A DNA stretch of 8,961 bases from Lachnospiraceae bacterium UBA6403 (GCA_002437435.1 DJPV01000058.1:1390-10350); one strand, 5' to 3'. Shown: positions 1-5,381, numbered from the stretch's first letter. Numbers and translations are program-made. Notes: a model not told the origin generated them from the sequence alone.

Positions 1-372
1 ATAGGTTTCCGCCAGCAGGAAATGACGCATATAATGGAGAACATCATATATAATGAGTTAAATATCAGGCAGTTTTCCGTTGATGTTGGTGTTGTTTATG
101 CAAGGGCACTCAGTGAAAAAGGCAATTCAATTCGTACGCCAAGGGAAATAGATTTTGTCGTAAATTCAGGTGGAAAACGAACCTATATCCAGTCGGCGTA
201 TGCGATGCCTACTGATGAAAAAGCAGAAGTAGAACTCAGACCATTTACGCTTACAGGAGATTCTTTCCCTAAAATTGTGGTAAGGAAAGATATTGGAAAG
301 CGTTGGTATGATGATAACGGAATTTTGAACATCAATGTGATTGATTTCCTTTTGGATAAGGAACTTATATAA
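1..372 (+). CDS. AAA ATPase (DUF4143-type), C-terminal end only, cut by window edge
   Basis: The reading frame is open from base 1 (I-G-F-R-Q-Q-E-M-T-H-I-M-E-N...) to TAA at 370-372, so the ATG at 22 is internal and the gene begins outside the window. The visible 123 residues match the C-terminal part of the ATP-binding proteins that pair an AAA P-loop domain with a DUF4143 nuclease-like tail. Typical landmarks are MENIIYNEL, then E-I-D-F-V-V near residue 50 of the fragment, Y-I-Q-S-A-Y-A-M-P-T, then I-V-V-R-K-D and a closing hydrophobic N-V-I-D-F-L-L-D. The E-x-D/F-V-V ... Y-I-Q pattern resembles a restriction-endonuclease-like fold. The family is common in gut bacteria; its function is poorly defined and it is often linked to mobile DNA or defence. 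The Walker motifs lie upstream and cannot be checked. Confident of the family from the tail only. Confidence 0.8.
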   Translation: MGFRQQEMTHIMENIIYNELNIRQFSVDVGVVYARALSEKGNSIRTPREIDFVVNSGGKRTYIQSAYAMPTDEKAEVELRPFTLTGDSFPKIVVRKDIGKRWYDDNGILNINVIDFLLDKELI

Positions 373-405
373 AAAGAGCATATAGCGATTGTTGGAGAAA
401 AATAA

Positions 406-738
406 GTGAGTACAAAATATACGAAAGAAGAATTGGAAGAATACTTCTTTGAAGCCCTAGAAATGTTTAATGATGCTCTGGAGTCGGATATTACATCTGA
501 AAATGTTGTGCTGGACTTTTTTACACCTGCCAACGGGCTTGCTGTATATAAGCGATTTTGCGAAAAATATTTTCCGGACAAATATGAAAAACAACACGAA
601 ACTGAGAATTACTTTGAGTTTATTGCGGCGAAAGCATTTGTCGGCAACAGACTTTATGGTGTACTTATGAGGACAAGTATGCGAAAAGAAGCTGTCGCAC
701 ACTTGACTGTTATGGATTGCCTGCATTTGGACATCTAA
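406..738 (+). CDS. Unrecognised protein, first part of a frameshifted gene
   Basis: GTG start at 406 with a GGAG ribosome binding site at 394-397, 33 bp after the ATPase stop; possibly the same transcript. The 110-residue product is acidic and helical at the start (K-E-E-L-E-E-Y-F-F-E-A-L-E-M-F) and has no signal peptide, membrane segment or motif I recognise. Its last 20 or so residues look unnatural compared with the frame that opens beside it. From about 666 the other frame reads Y-E-D-K-Y-A-K-R-S-C-R-T-L-D-C-Y-G-L-P and carries on as a plausible protein to 908. I infer one ancestral gene of about 165 residues (406-908) with a one-base change somewhere between about 655 and 735. Alternatively it is a genuine 110-residue protein overlapping a second small ORF. 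No function proposed. Confidence 0.5.
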   Translation: MSTKYTKEELEEYFFEALEMFNDALESDITSENVVLDFFTPANGLAVYKRFCEKYFPDKYEKQHETENYFEFIAAKAFVGNRLYGVLMRTSMRKEAVAHLTVMDCLHLDI

Positions 739-908
739 CGGGCAATGTGAAATCGGAAATTGTAGCAAAGTACATGAGAATGGCTTACGATGATATAAAA
801 AAGACGCTTGAATGCCAGTCTTATGCAAATAAATGGGGGGATATATACAAAAACAAAAATATAGATGATGTTATGTTTAGAGATTATTTTGATAGAAAAA
901 GTGAATGA
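666..908 (+). pseudogene. Second part of the frameshifted unrecognised gene
   Basis: This frame is offset from the GTG-started ORF at 406 and ends with TGA at 906-908. It contains C-Y-G-L-P-A-F-G-H-L-T-G-N-V-K-S-E-I-V followed by a helical charged stretch and D-Y-F-D-R-K-S-E at the end. The ATG at 777 and the TTG at 717 lack a convincing Shine-Dalgarno sequence, so independent translation is unlikely. It is best read as the displaced C-terminal half of the gene that starts at 406. I do not recognise the family. The breakage fits the surroundings, where several neighbouring genes are also fragments. Confidence 0.4.
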
Positions 909-935
909 AAAACCTGCCTTGGAAAGTGTGTGTAA

Positions 936-1007
936 ATATCTTTGTATGCATTTGTTTTCAAGGGTGGTACAAGTTTATCTAAATCGTACCATGTTATCGA
1001 AAGATTG
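936..1007 (+). pseudogene. AbiEii/AbiGii-type nucleotidyltransferase toxin relic
   Basis: One frame reads I-S-L-Y-A-F-V-F-K-G-G-T-S-L-S-K-S-Y-H-V and then I-E-R-L. This is the nucleotide-binding G-G-[ST] signature of the AbiEii/AbiGii toxin family, whose usual form is FKGGTSLSK-x-Y-x-x-I-x-R-F-S-E-D-I-D. The frame is closed upstream (TAA at 933-935). Downstream the expected S-E-D-I-D metal-binding motif is missing and the frame runs into unrelated residues and a stop near 1050. Only about 24 codons of the toxin survive and there is no catalytic acidic pair, so it is not functional. No AbiEi-like antitoxin partner is visible. The signature is specific, but the match is short. Confidence 0.5.
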
Positions 1008-1047
1008 CTCTGCGAGAGCATAAGATTATTGAATTTATTGTAGATAA

Positions 1048-1221
1048 TACGAAACAAGAGAAGATATTAAAAAGTTACTTGGAACGTATCTCTATGATAT
1101 GAGTGAAAGGCAGTTCAGGGATCTTGCAAAGGAAGCGGATGCTATTTATAAGAAGAATCGCATGGTATTAGTTGATTTGAGAAAAATTGATAATTACCTT
1201 GAATATTTCCATGTTACGTAG
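1048..1221 (+). pseudogene. Small DUF6462/excisionase-like DNA-binding protein, N-terminus missing
   Basis: An open frame after a TAA at 1045-1047 runs to TAG at 1219-1221. It has E-D-I-K-K-L-L-G-T-Y-L-Y-D-M-S-E-R-Q-F-R and then D-L-A-K-E-A-D-A-I-Y-K-K-N-R-M-V-L-V-D-L and ends Y-L-E-Y-F-H-V-T. The layout (helix, turn S-E-R-Q-F, helix, then a basic strand and Y-L-E-x-F) is that of the short winged-helix proteins called DUF6462 found beside integrases in Clostridial mobile elements, which resemble excisionases. The first possible ATG (1099) would cut off the first helix and has no ribosome binding site. The true start seems lost or frameshifted in the damaged stretch just upstream. Position, just before a ribbon-helix-helix gene and an integrase, fits an excision/regulation module. 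Family assignment is from pattern memory and moderate. Confidence 0.45.
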
Positions 1222-1239
1222 GGAAACTGCAAAATTGTG

Positions 1240-1268
1240 TTGACTTGTTAGGCGACAAAAAGTATAAT
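1240..1268 (+). promoter_or_regulatory. Sigma-A-type promoter for the ribbon-helix-helix/integrase genes
   Basis: TTGACT (1240-1245) and a perfect TATAAT (1263-1268) are separated by exactly 17 bases. Transcription would start near 1275, leaving a leader of about 20 bases before the AAGGAGG site (1284-1290) of the RHH gene. A short dyad TTGT-TAGGCG-ACAA (1245-1258) lies in the spacer and could be an operator for the RHH protein itself; that part is inference. Confidence 0.75.
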
Positions 1269-1297
1269 AATGGTGAGGTTGTTAAGGAGGTGCAGAT

Positions 1298-1474
1298 TTG
1301 AATAATTCTAAGATGGGACGACCAAAGGTTGACGAACCTCGTTCCGAACGAATCAATGTCCGATTTACGGAAGAAGAGATGAAGAAAATAAAAGTATGCG
1401 CTGAGAAAAACGATCTCACCGTGACACAATTAGTGCGAAAGGGTGCGCTGGATATGACGGAATCCCTGGAGTAA
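1298..1474 (+). CDS. Ribbon-helix-helix (CopG/Arc-like) small DNA-binding protein
   Basis: A 58-residue gene with a TTG start at 1298-1300, placed by a consensus AAGGAGG at 1284-1290 with 7 bases of spacing, and TAA at 1472-1474. The protein begins M-N-N-S-K-M-G-R-P-K and then has a beta-strand E-R-I-N-V-R-F (17-23), helix T-E-E-E-M-K-K-I-K-V-C-A-E (24-36), N-D-L-T at the turn and a second helix T-Q-L-V-R-K-G-A-L (about 43-51). This is the plan of ribbon-helix-helix regulators and relaxosome accessory proteins, which dimerise and put the strand into the major groove. It lies 51 bases ahead of the integrase under a clear promoter and is probably co-transcribed with it. Its role is likely autoregulation or control of excision/transfer. 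I see no partner toxin. Confidence 0.8.
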   Translation: MNNSKMGRPKVDEPRSERINVRFTEEEMKKIKVCAEKNDLTVTQLVRKGALDMTESLE

Positions 1475-1525
1475 TTTTGCAGTGATACTTTCCTATTTAA
1501 TATGGATATTGAAAGGAAGGGTATT

Positions 1526-2551
1526 ATGGCAAAGAAGGTACGTAAAGATGTCAAGGGCAGAGTTCTCCGGAATGGGGAAACCTATATTAAGGACAGAAAA
1601 CTGTATTGCTTTAGTTATACAGATGCCTTTGGCAAAAGAGGTTGTTTCTATTCAAAGGATCTGGCAATGCTCAGAGAGAAAGAGGCAAAGTATGAACGTG
1701 ATAAACTTGATGGAATGGACGTATATGCATTGTCGAAGTCTACACTGAACTATGTATTTGACCGCTATATAGAAACAAAAAAGGAACTGAGAAGCACCAC
1801 ATATACAAATTATGTATATATGTACAATCGTTTTGTTCGAGATGGCTTTGGTAAGAATCTCATAGCAAACATAAAGTATTCTGATGTGCTGAGATTTTAT
1901 CATGCACTACTCGAGCATGAACTGAAAATGAACACGTTAGAAACAATTCATACGGTTCTTCATCCAACGTTTCAGATGGCTGTGCGGGACGATGTAATTC
2001 GTACCAATCCATCTGATGGAGTAATGACAGAATTGAAGAGGACTACGAAGAAAAACATAGGTGTTCGCCATGCATTGACACTGGAGCAGGAACGCAAATT
2101 CCTTGAATTTGTAAGACAGTATGAGAATGCCTGTGCATGGAAGAACCTGTATGTAACGATGTTCGGTACAGGGTGCAGAATCGGAGAAATCATCGGACTT
2201 CGTTGGGAGGATGTTGATTTTGAAAAGAGATTGATCAGTATCAATCACAATATTACCTATTATCCTCGGATTGAGAATTCATATAAGAATGAGTTTCGTG
2301 TGTCGTTGCCTAAGACAGATGCGGGTGTAAGAACGGTTTCGATGATTGATGAGGTATATGAAGCACTTCTTGCGGAAAAAGGATATCAGGATAATGGTGG
2401 CATGTTTTGTACATCGGAGATTGAAGGCATGAGCGGATTTATATTTTGTAACCGCTATGGTAACATTCATAATCCGGCAGGTTTTGATGGGGTTCAACTA
2501 AAGCTCAGCAACAAGGTATCGAACAAGGTTGTCACCGTAGTGTGCCGTTGA
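1526..2551 (+). pseudogene. Tn916-type tyrosine recombinase (integrase), 3' end replaced by IS110
   Basis: I choose the ATG at 1526 because AAGGAAGG (1513-1520) sits just ahead of it; the in-frame ATG at 1502 has no ribosome binding site. The 341-residue product has a basic N-terminal arm/AP2-like domain (1-55, with K-G-R-V-L-R-N-G-E-T-Y), a SAM-like core-binding domain (about 70-165) and the start of the catalytic domain. It keeps the first catalytic Arg (T-G-C-R-I-G-E, Arg 218) and the beta-hairpin Lys (L-P-K-T-D-A-G-V-R, Lys 263). The H-x-x-R, His/Trp and nucleophilic Tyr are absent. After G-F-I-F-C-N-R-Y-G-N-I-H-N-P the frame enters antisense IS110 sequence and stops at 2551. Relatives run to roughly 380-400 residues. 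It would bind DNA at best and cannot cut it. It identifies 900-2500 as the end of an integrative element. Confidence 0.88.
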
Positions 2552-2728
2552 CTCAAGACCGATGATGATGCTGTCCTTGTCGAATGATTCGAGCTTAGAG
2601 ACCAGCAGTTGGAAGCCATCAGCGTTATTTGTGAATTTGAACGGCTCAATGATTATTTCACCGTCGGAAGAAATCGCAGCGGCGAAATGGTTAAGTTTGG
2701 CAATATCAATGCCTACATAAAGTTTCAT
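2498..2728 (-). pseudogene. IS110-family transposase, N-terminal fragment
   Basis: ATG at 2728-2726 preceded by GGGAGG on the minus strand. The fragment starts M-K-L-Y-V-G-I-D-I-A-K, whose Asp is the first acidic residue of the RuvC-like DEDD catalytic domain of IS110 transposases. It continues to G-L-E-S-T-A-H-Y-G-D-N-L-V, the second DEDD region (Glu), and R-Y-L-V-A. It then reads E-L and stops at 2498. A full IS110 transposase has about 300-400 residues, with two further Asp residues and a C-terminal Ser domain, all missing here. An in-frame ATG farther upstream (2776) is less likely because the ribosome binding site belongs to 2728. Not functional; it marks the deletion or recombination point inside the integrase. 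Confidence 0.88.
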
Positions 2729-2848
2729 GAGGTTGTACCTCCCTTTCATAAAGTCTGATACCATGATGTCCACCATCGATTATCATCGTAGACTTGATAG
2801 AAATAAGTACTCTGAGTAAAGAACACTCCGGCAACATCCAGCTTATAA

Positions 2849-2936
2849 ACAATTCAGATAAAAGTAGTGGCAATACACTCCGGTTGAGTAGTCAAGCTAC
2901 AGGGTAAAAATCAAAAGTCCATAGTATCTGAATTGT
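2849..2936 (-). ncRNA. Candidate IS110 bridge-RNA segment (structured leader)
   Basis: Arms at 2849-2860 (ACAATTCAGATA) and 2925-2936 (TATCTGAATTGT) are perfect 12-bp inverted repeats. Inside the 64-base interval are AGTG/CACT (2866-2869 with 2876-2879) and GTAG/CTAC (2888-2891 with 2897-2900). ACACTCCGG occurs twice, at 2823-2831 and 2875-2883. IS110-group elements are known to encode a structured bridge RNA in the non-coding end upstream of the transposase, read in the transposase direction. This region has the right place, orientation and nested-stem look. Which loops would pair with donor and target cannot be decided from one truncated copy. Functional identity is inference; the repeats are seen. 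Confidence 0.4.
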
Positions 2937-2966
2937 ATTGAACCACGATATTAAAAGAAAGGAAAC

Positions 2967-2996
2967 GTATGATAATTAACTTCCTAATTATCATAC
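2967..2996. promoter_or_regulatory. 12-bp perfect inverted repeat ahead of the methyltransferase gene
   Basis: GTATGATAATTA (2967-2978) and TAATTATCATAC (2985-2996) pair perfectly around a 6-base ACTTCC loop, ending 10 bases before the methyltransferase ATG. It has no T-run and is AT-rich, so it is a poor terminator. As DNA it looks like an operator of the MarR/TetR kind. As RNA it would sit against the weak AAGAAG start region and could hinder ribosome access. An ATG at 2969, with AAAGGA upstream of it, lies inside the left arm. Confidence 0.5.
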
Positions 2997-3006
2997 AAGA
3001 AGTAAT

Positions 3007-3660
3007 ATGGCAGATAAAATACAAAATGCTTACGAATCATCAAAAAACATATATGACGATGTTCTCACACAGGGGAATTTTTTCAGCAGAATGTATATCA
3101 AGCTGTTTTGGAGTGGTACTGATGACAATGATATAGCACGAAAGGTCTTATCATATATTCCTGACGATTTTTCAGGAAATCTTCTCGATGTTCCAGTTGG
3201 AACGGCTGTATTTACGCAAAATAAATGGACATCCTTAAAAAATGCGAATATTACATGTCTTGATTATAGTATGGATATGCTTGAACAAGCTAAGAAAAGA
3301 TTTAAAGGTTATGCACATATCGAGTGTATTCAGGGTGATGTTGGAAATTTGCAAATGGACGATGAATCATTTGATATTGTGCTGTCGATGAATGGATTTC
3401 ATGCCTTTCCTGATAAGAAAAAAGCATTTCAGGAAACATGGCGTGTTTTGAAATTAGGAGGTACTTTTATTGCCTGTTTCTATATTAAAGGTAAATCCAA
3501 AAGAACGGATTGGCTTGTGAAAAATATTCTCGCAAAGAAAGGCTGGTTTTCTCCGCCGTTCCAGAATGAGGAAGAACTAAGAGATATTCTGAAGAAAATG
3601 TATAAACAAGTCGATATCCACATTGATGGGTCAATGGTATATTTTTGTTGTGTGAAGTAA
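3007..3660 (+). CDS. Class I SAM-dependent methyltransferase
   Basis: A 217-residue cytoplasmic protein with the Rossmann-like methyltransferase fold of the Methyltransf_11/UbiE type. Motif I is L-L-D-V-P-V-G-T (59-66), where the third Gly of the usual G-x-G-x-G is replaced. The acidic residue after strand 2 is C-L-D-Y-S (Asp 86). Motif II/III is Q-G-D-V-G-N-L (Asp 111). Strand 4 is F-D-I-V-L-S-M-N-G-F-H (122-132), and the post-motif W-R-V-L-K-L-G-G-T-F is at 145-154. These bind S-adenosylmethionine. The substrate cannot be told; the N-terminus (Y-D-D-V-L-T-Q-G-N-F-F) resembles small-molecule or lipid methyltransferases. The start is the ATG at 3007, whose ribosome binding site (AAGAAG) is weak. 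The gene is alone between an IS110 scrap and a terminator at 3710, so it is its own transcription unit and appears intact. Confidence 0.85.
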   Translation: MADKIQNAYESSKNIYDDVLTQGNFFSRMYIKLFWSGTDDNDIARKVLSYIPDDFSGNLLDVPVGTAVFTQNKWTSLKNANITCLDYSMDMLEQAKKRFKGYAHIECIQGDVGNLQMDDESFDIVLSMNGFHAFPDKKKAFQETWRVLKLGGTFIACFYIKGKSKRTDWLVKNILAKKGWFSPPFQNEEELRDILKKMYKQVDIHIDGSMVYFCCVK

Positions 3661-3709
3661 CACATCAGTTAGGTGCTTTAGCTATAATACAATTTCAGTT
3701 TATTACCTT

Positions 3710-3752
3710 GCCCTTTGAGAGAGGAGAAATCCATTTCTCAAAGGGCTTTTTC
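3710..3752 (+). terminator. Rho-independent terminator after the methyltransferase
   Basis: GCCCTTTGAGA (3710-3720) pairs perfectly with TCTCAAAGGGC (3736-3746) around a 15-base loop and is followed by TTTTTC. It lies 50 bases after the methyltransferase stop. A closely related hairpin occurs at 7423. Confidence 0.9.
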
Positions 3753-3826
3753 TATTTATACGGATATTCGCAAACTACAAGATAAAGGCAAAACTTCATA
3801 TACTCTAAGCACAAGGAGGTTGAGGT

Positions 3827-3949
3827 TTGGCTATGAACAACAGTTTAGCAGAAGTACATCCGGAACTTGTTTTGGAGTGGTCGGAGAAAAACTTACCGCT
3901 TACACCCGATGACATTACTTTCGGTTCAAATAAAAAATTATGGTGGAAG
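3827..3949 (+). pseudogene. DUF4379-type zinc-ribbon protein, N-terminal fragment
   Basis: TTG start at 3827, 7 bases after AAGGAGG (3813-3819); the ATG at 3833 is in frame but 13 bases away. The product begins M-A-M-N-N-S-L-A-E-V-H-P-E-L-V and then E-W-S-E-K-N-L-P-L-T-P-D-D-I, F-G-S-N-K-K and W-W-K. This is the opening of the probable zinc-ribbon repeat, which should go on G-A-C-G-H-E-W with later C-P-x-C pairs. Instead, after W-W-K (about 3949) the frame reads L-D-E-V-N-A-K and unrelated residues to a stop at 4124-4126. No cysteine ligand survives, so zinc cannot be bound. The domain is a 40-residue relic attached to another broken gene. Confidence 0.75.
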
Positions 3950-4071
3950 CTTGATGAAGTAAATGCAAAGTCGAGGCAAGATTGGAAAAAGGATTGTCAC
4001 AGGAGCAGCTTGCAAAGCGCATCGGAACCCAGCGTTCCAACATCTGCCGCATCGAAAAAGGAACGCAATAG
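3950..4071 (+). pseudogene. XRE-family helix-turn-helix remnant, frameshifted
   Basis: The piece L-D-E-V-N-A-K continues the zinc-ribbon frame. From 3970 the homology jumps to another frame: V-E-A-R-L-E-K-G and then LSQEQLAKRIGTQRSN, I-C-R-I-E-K-G-T-Q, ending at TAG 4069-4071. This is a textbook Cro/CI-type helix-turn-helix: helix 2 is E-Q-L-A-K-R-I-G and recognition helix 3 is Q-R-S-N-I-C-R-I-E-K-G. Such domains are the HigA/RelB-like antitoxins and small phage or ICE regulators. The second half of the domain is missing, the start is lost and there is a one-base shift near 3970. No toxin partner is seen next to it. The HTH identity is clear even though the gene is dead. Confidence 0.7.
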
Positions 4072-4096
4072 TTATTTTAGCGGACTTAATGACAAG

Positions 4097-4137
4097 AGGA
4101 AGGAATATCCGCACAATATGCTATGATATTCCTTCCT
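4097..4137. repeat. 13-bp perfect inverted repeat between convergent genes
   Basis: AGGAAGGAATATC (4097-4109) and GATATTCCTTCCT (4125-4137) pair perfectly around a 15-base loop. There is no T-run on either side. It lies between the plus-strand gene remnants and the end of the minus-strand DUF6061 gene (18 bases away), so a bidirectional terminator or a mobile-element scar are both possible. Confidence 0.6.
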
Positions 4138-4155
4138 ACTCTAATATGGTGGATC

Positions 4156-4395
4156 TCAAAATAGTTTCAAAGAATCTTCGGCATCTACCCATATCTGCAT
4201 TGTTCCATCCAGATATAGTTTTGCATATTCCAGTGGTTCGTCAATAGCAAGTGCATTTAATGCACAGTTTGATCCAGGCGTGGTTTTTAAGTCCTTTTCA
4301 GCTTCCCAACAGTCAATGCGGAGCATATATCCAACAGAGGTGTAAACATCAATACTGTTGCGCTTGGGATTGTATTCTGCAAATATTGTTCTCAT
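4156..4395 (-). CDS. DUF6061-family small protein
   Basis: 79 residues starting M-R-T-I-F-A-E-Y-N-P, with AAGGAGA 9 bases before the ATG at 4395-4393. An in-frame ATG at 4431 is rejected because it has no ribosome binding site and adds a tail not seen in relatives I know. Landmarks are I-D-V-Y-T-S-V-G-Y-M-L-R-I-D-C-W (17-32), N-C-A-L-N-A-L-A-I-D-E-P-L-E-Y-A and a final W-V-D-A-E-D-S-L-K-L-F. No membrane segment, signal peptide or catalytic motif is visible. It looks like a compact cytoplasmic alpha/beta protein. The family occurs in accessory DNA of Clostridia and its function is unknown. The gene is complete and stands alone, with non-coding DNA on both sides. Confidence 0.75.
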   Translation of the reverse strand: MRTIFAEYNPKRNSIDVYTSVGYMLRIDCWEAEKDLKTTPGSNCALNALAIDEPLEYAKLYLDGTMQIWVDAEDSLKLF

Positions 4396-4708
4396 CGTAT
4401 CAAATCTCCTTATCGTTAAATCAATCATCAATTACAAAAATCAGAAGCATTTCAATCAGTTCACCATGTCACTTTTATTTTGTGTTATACTGTTTTATAT
4501 GATTTTTTTGCCCTTGTATTTTCCCTTATCAGAGTTCGTAAACACTGATGGAACGATATAACACAAGGGAAACAATAAGGAAAAGCTCACCTGCGATAGA
4601 TCCAGTGTTTTCAAGGGGTTGCGGAGAATTTAATAACAAAATATAACAGCTATTAAATATCTTAAAACAGGTGAAATCTCAATCGGAAGTTGTATCAATC
4701 TCTTTTTT
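4396..4708. other. 313-bp intergenic stretch with nested inverted repeats
   Basis: No gene is seen. TTGTGTTATA (4480-4489) is inverted at 4557-4566 (TATAACACAA). CCCTTGT (4511-4517) is inverted at 4563-4569, competing for the same right arm. ATCAGAGTT/AACACTGAT (4528-4536 with 4541-4549) is an 8-of-9 hairpin around CGTA, lying inside the first pair. A weak TTTAATA/TATTAAA pair lies at 4629-4635 and 4651-4657. The first half is the upstream region of DUF6061 on the minus strand; the second half follows the Crp/Fnr-like gene. I see no strong terminator for that gene. Confidence 0.5.
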
Positions 4709-5341
4709 CTATTTTTCGCCGTTTTTTATTTGGTATGTTCCCTTTCCTATTTTCTTTATCATACCCTCAGATTGAAACTCATTCATAATACGTTGTAACT
4801 GCCGTTCAGAGCAATGCAATTGAAAGGCGGTTTTCTCTAACCCTTTCAAGATTCCATTTTCGCATTTGAATTGCATATAATTCCAAACCCTTTCAGAGAT
4901 GGAAGAAGATACAGCATCACGCATCATTGCTGCGGATAATTTATCTGCTATGTTTTTGCAGATCAAGCGTAGAAATTGATTACTTGCCAAGAGCTTTTCC
5001 TTATTTCCGGCAATTAAAAATGCCAGACATATTACATCTGTCACTGCCTGAGCAAAAACAGTCGTGTCGTCTTCTTCAAATAGCGCCATTTCTCCAAGGC
5101 AGTATGCTTCACTTCCTTGTGCTAATGAATACTTACTGCCATCATCACGGACATAATAAATAGAAATTCCCCCCTGGCAGACGATTTGAAACAATGCCTG
5201 CGGTTTCCACGGTGCGGCTATAAATTCTCCAGCTTCATACGCAACCAGAAAAAGCGGAATGTCCAAATCTTCCAAAATTCGGCGATAGGGACTGATTGAC
5301 AGCAAATCACCCACTCTTTCTTTTTCAAAAATTTGTTTCAT
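4709..5341 (-). CDS. Crp/Fnr-family transcriptional regulator
   Basis: Starting at the ATG at 5341-5339 (GGAGG 5 bases upstream) gives 210 residues. A longer in-frame start at 5383 lies inside the -10 box of the gene's own promoter and has no ribosome binding site, so I reject it. Residues about 20-115 form the cyclic-nucleotide-like beta-roll, with G-E-M-A-L-F at 83-88. The Arg that holds cAMP phosphate in CRP (R-S-A) is replaced by T-T-V, so cAMP is an unlikely ligand, and no FNR-type cysteine cluster is present. Residues 145-165 look like the dimer helix. The C-terminus holds a winged helix with C-S-E-R-Q-L-Q-R-I-M (177-186) as recognition helix. The general layout recalls YeiL-type members. 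It is transcribed away from the MATE gene and probably controls it from the shared spacer. Confidence 0.85.
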   Translation of the reverse strand: MKQIFEKERVGDLLSISPYRRILEDLDIPLFLVAYEAGEFIAAPWKPQALFQIVCQGGISIYYVRDDGSKYSLAQGSEAYCLGEMALFEEDDTTVFAQAVTDVICLAFLIAGNKEKLLASNQFLRLICKNIADKLSAAMMRDAVSSSISERVWNYMQFKCENGILKGLEKTAFQLHCSERQLQRIMNEFQSEGMIKKIGKGTYQIKNGEK

Positions 5342-5381
5342 AAGCGCCTCCAACAAGACACATGTCTGGTTTTTCTTTTCC

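Larger units (their letters stand above)
2490..2945 (-). mobile_element. IS110-family insertion sequence, 5' end fragment
   Basis: This stretch contains the first 75 or so codons of an IS110-type transposase on the minus strand and its non-coding leader out to about 2940. The rest of the element is gone: the transposase frame breaks at about 2500, exactly where the integrase on the other strand also loses its identity. The outer end near 2940 is an estimate from where the inverted repeat ends (2936) and the methyltransferase leader starts. IS110 elements usually make no target duplication and have no conventional terminal inverted repeats, so the ends cannot be read precisely without an intact copy. 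Confidence 0.7.

Noticed and set aside
457..828. Minus-strand 123-residue frame
   Set aside because: It lies antisense to the frameshifted gene at 406-908 and has no start signals or known motif.
3661..3709. TATAAT at 3682-3687 as a promoter for the zinc-ribbon remnant
   Set aside because: No -35-like hexamer at 16-18 bases, and the terminator at 3710 would stop such a transcript.
3963..4247. Plus-strand 94-residue frame
   Set aside because: Its residues show no family pattern. It overlaps the XRE remnant in the wrong frame and DUF6061 on the other strand.
4251..4561. Plus-strand frames over DUF6061 and its upstream region
   Set aside because: Hydrophobic low-complexity shadows; DUF6061 on the minus strand has the ribosome binding site and the conserved residues.
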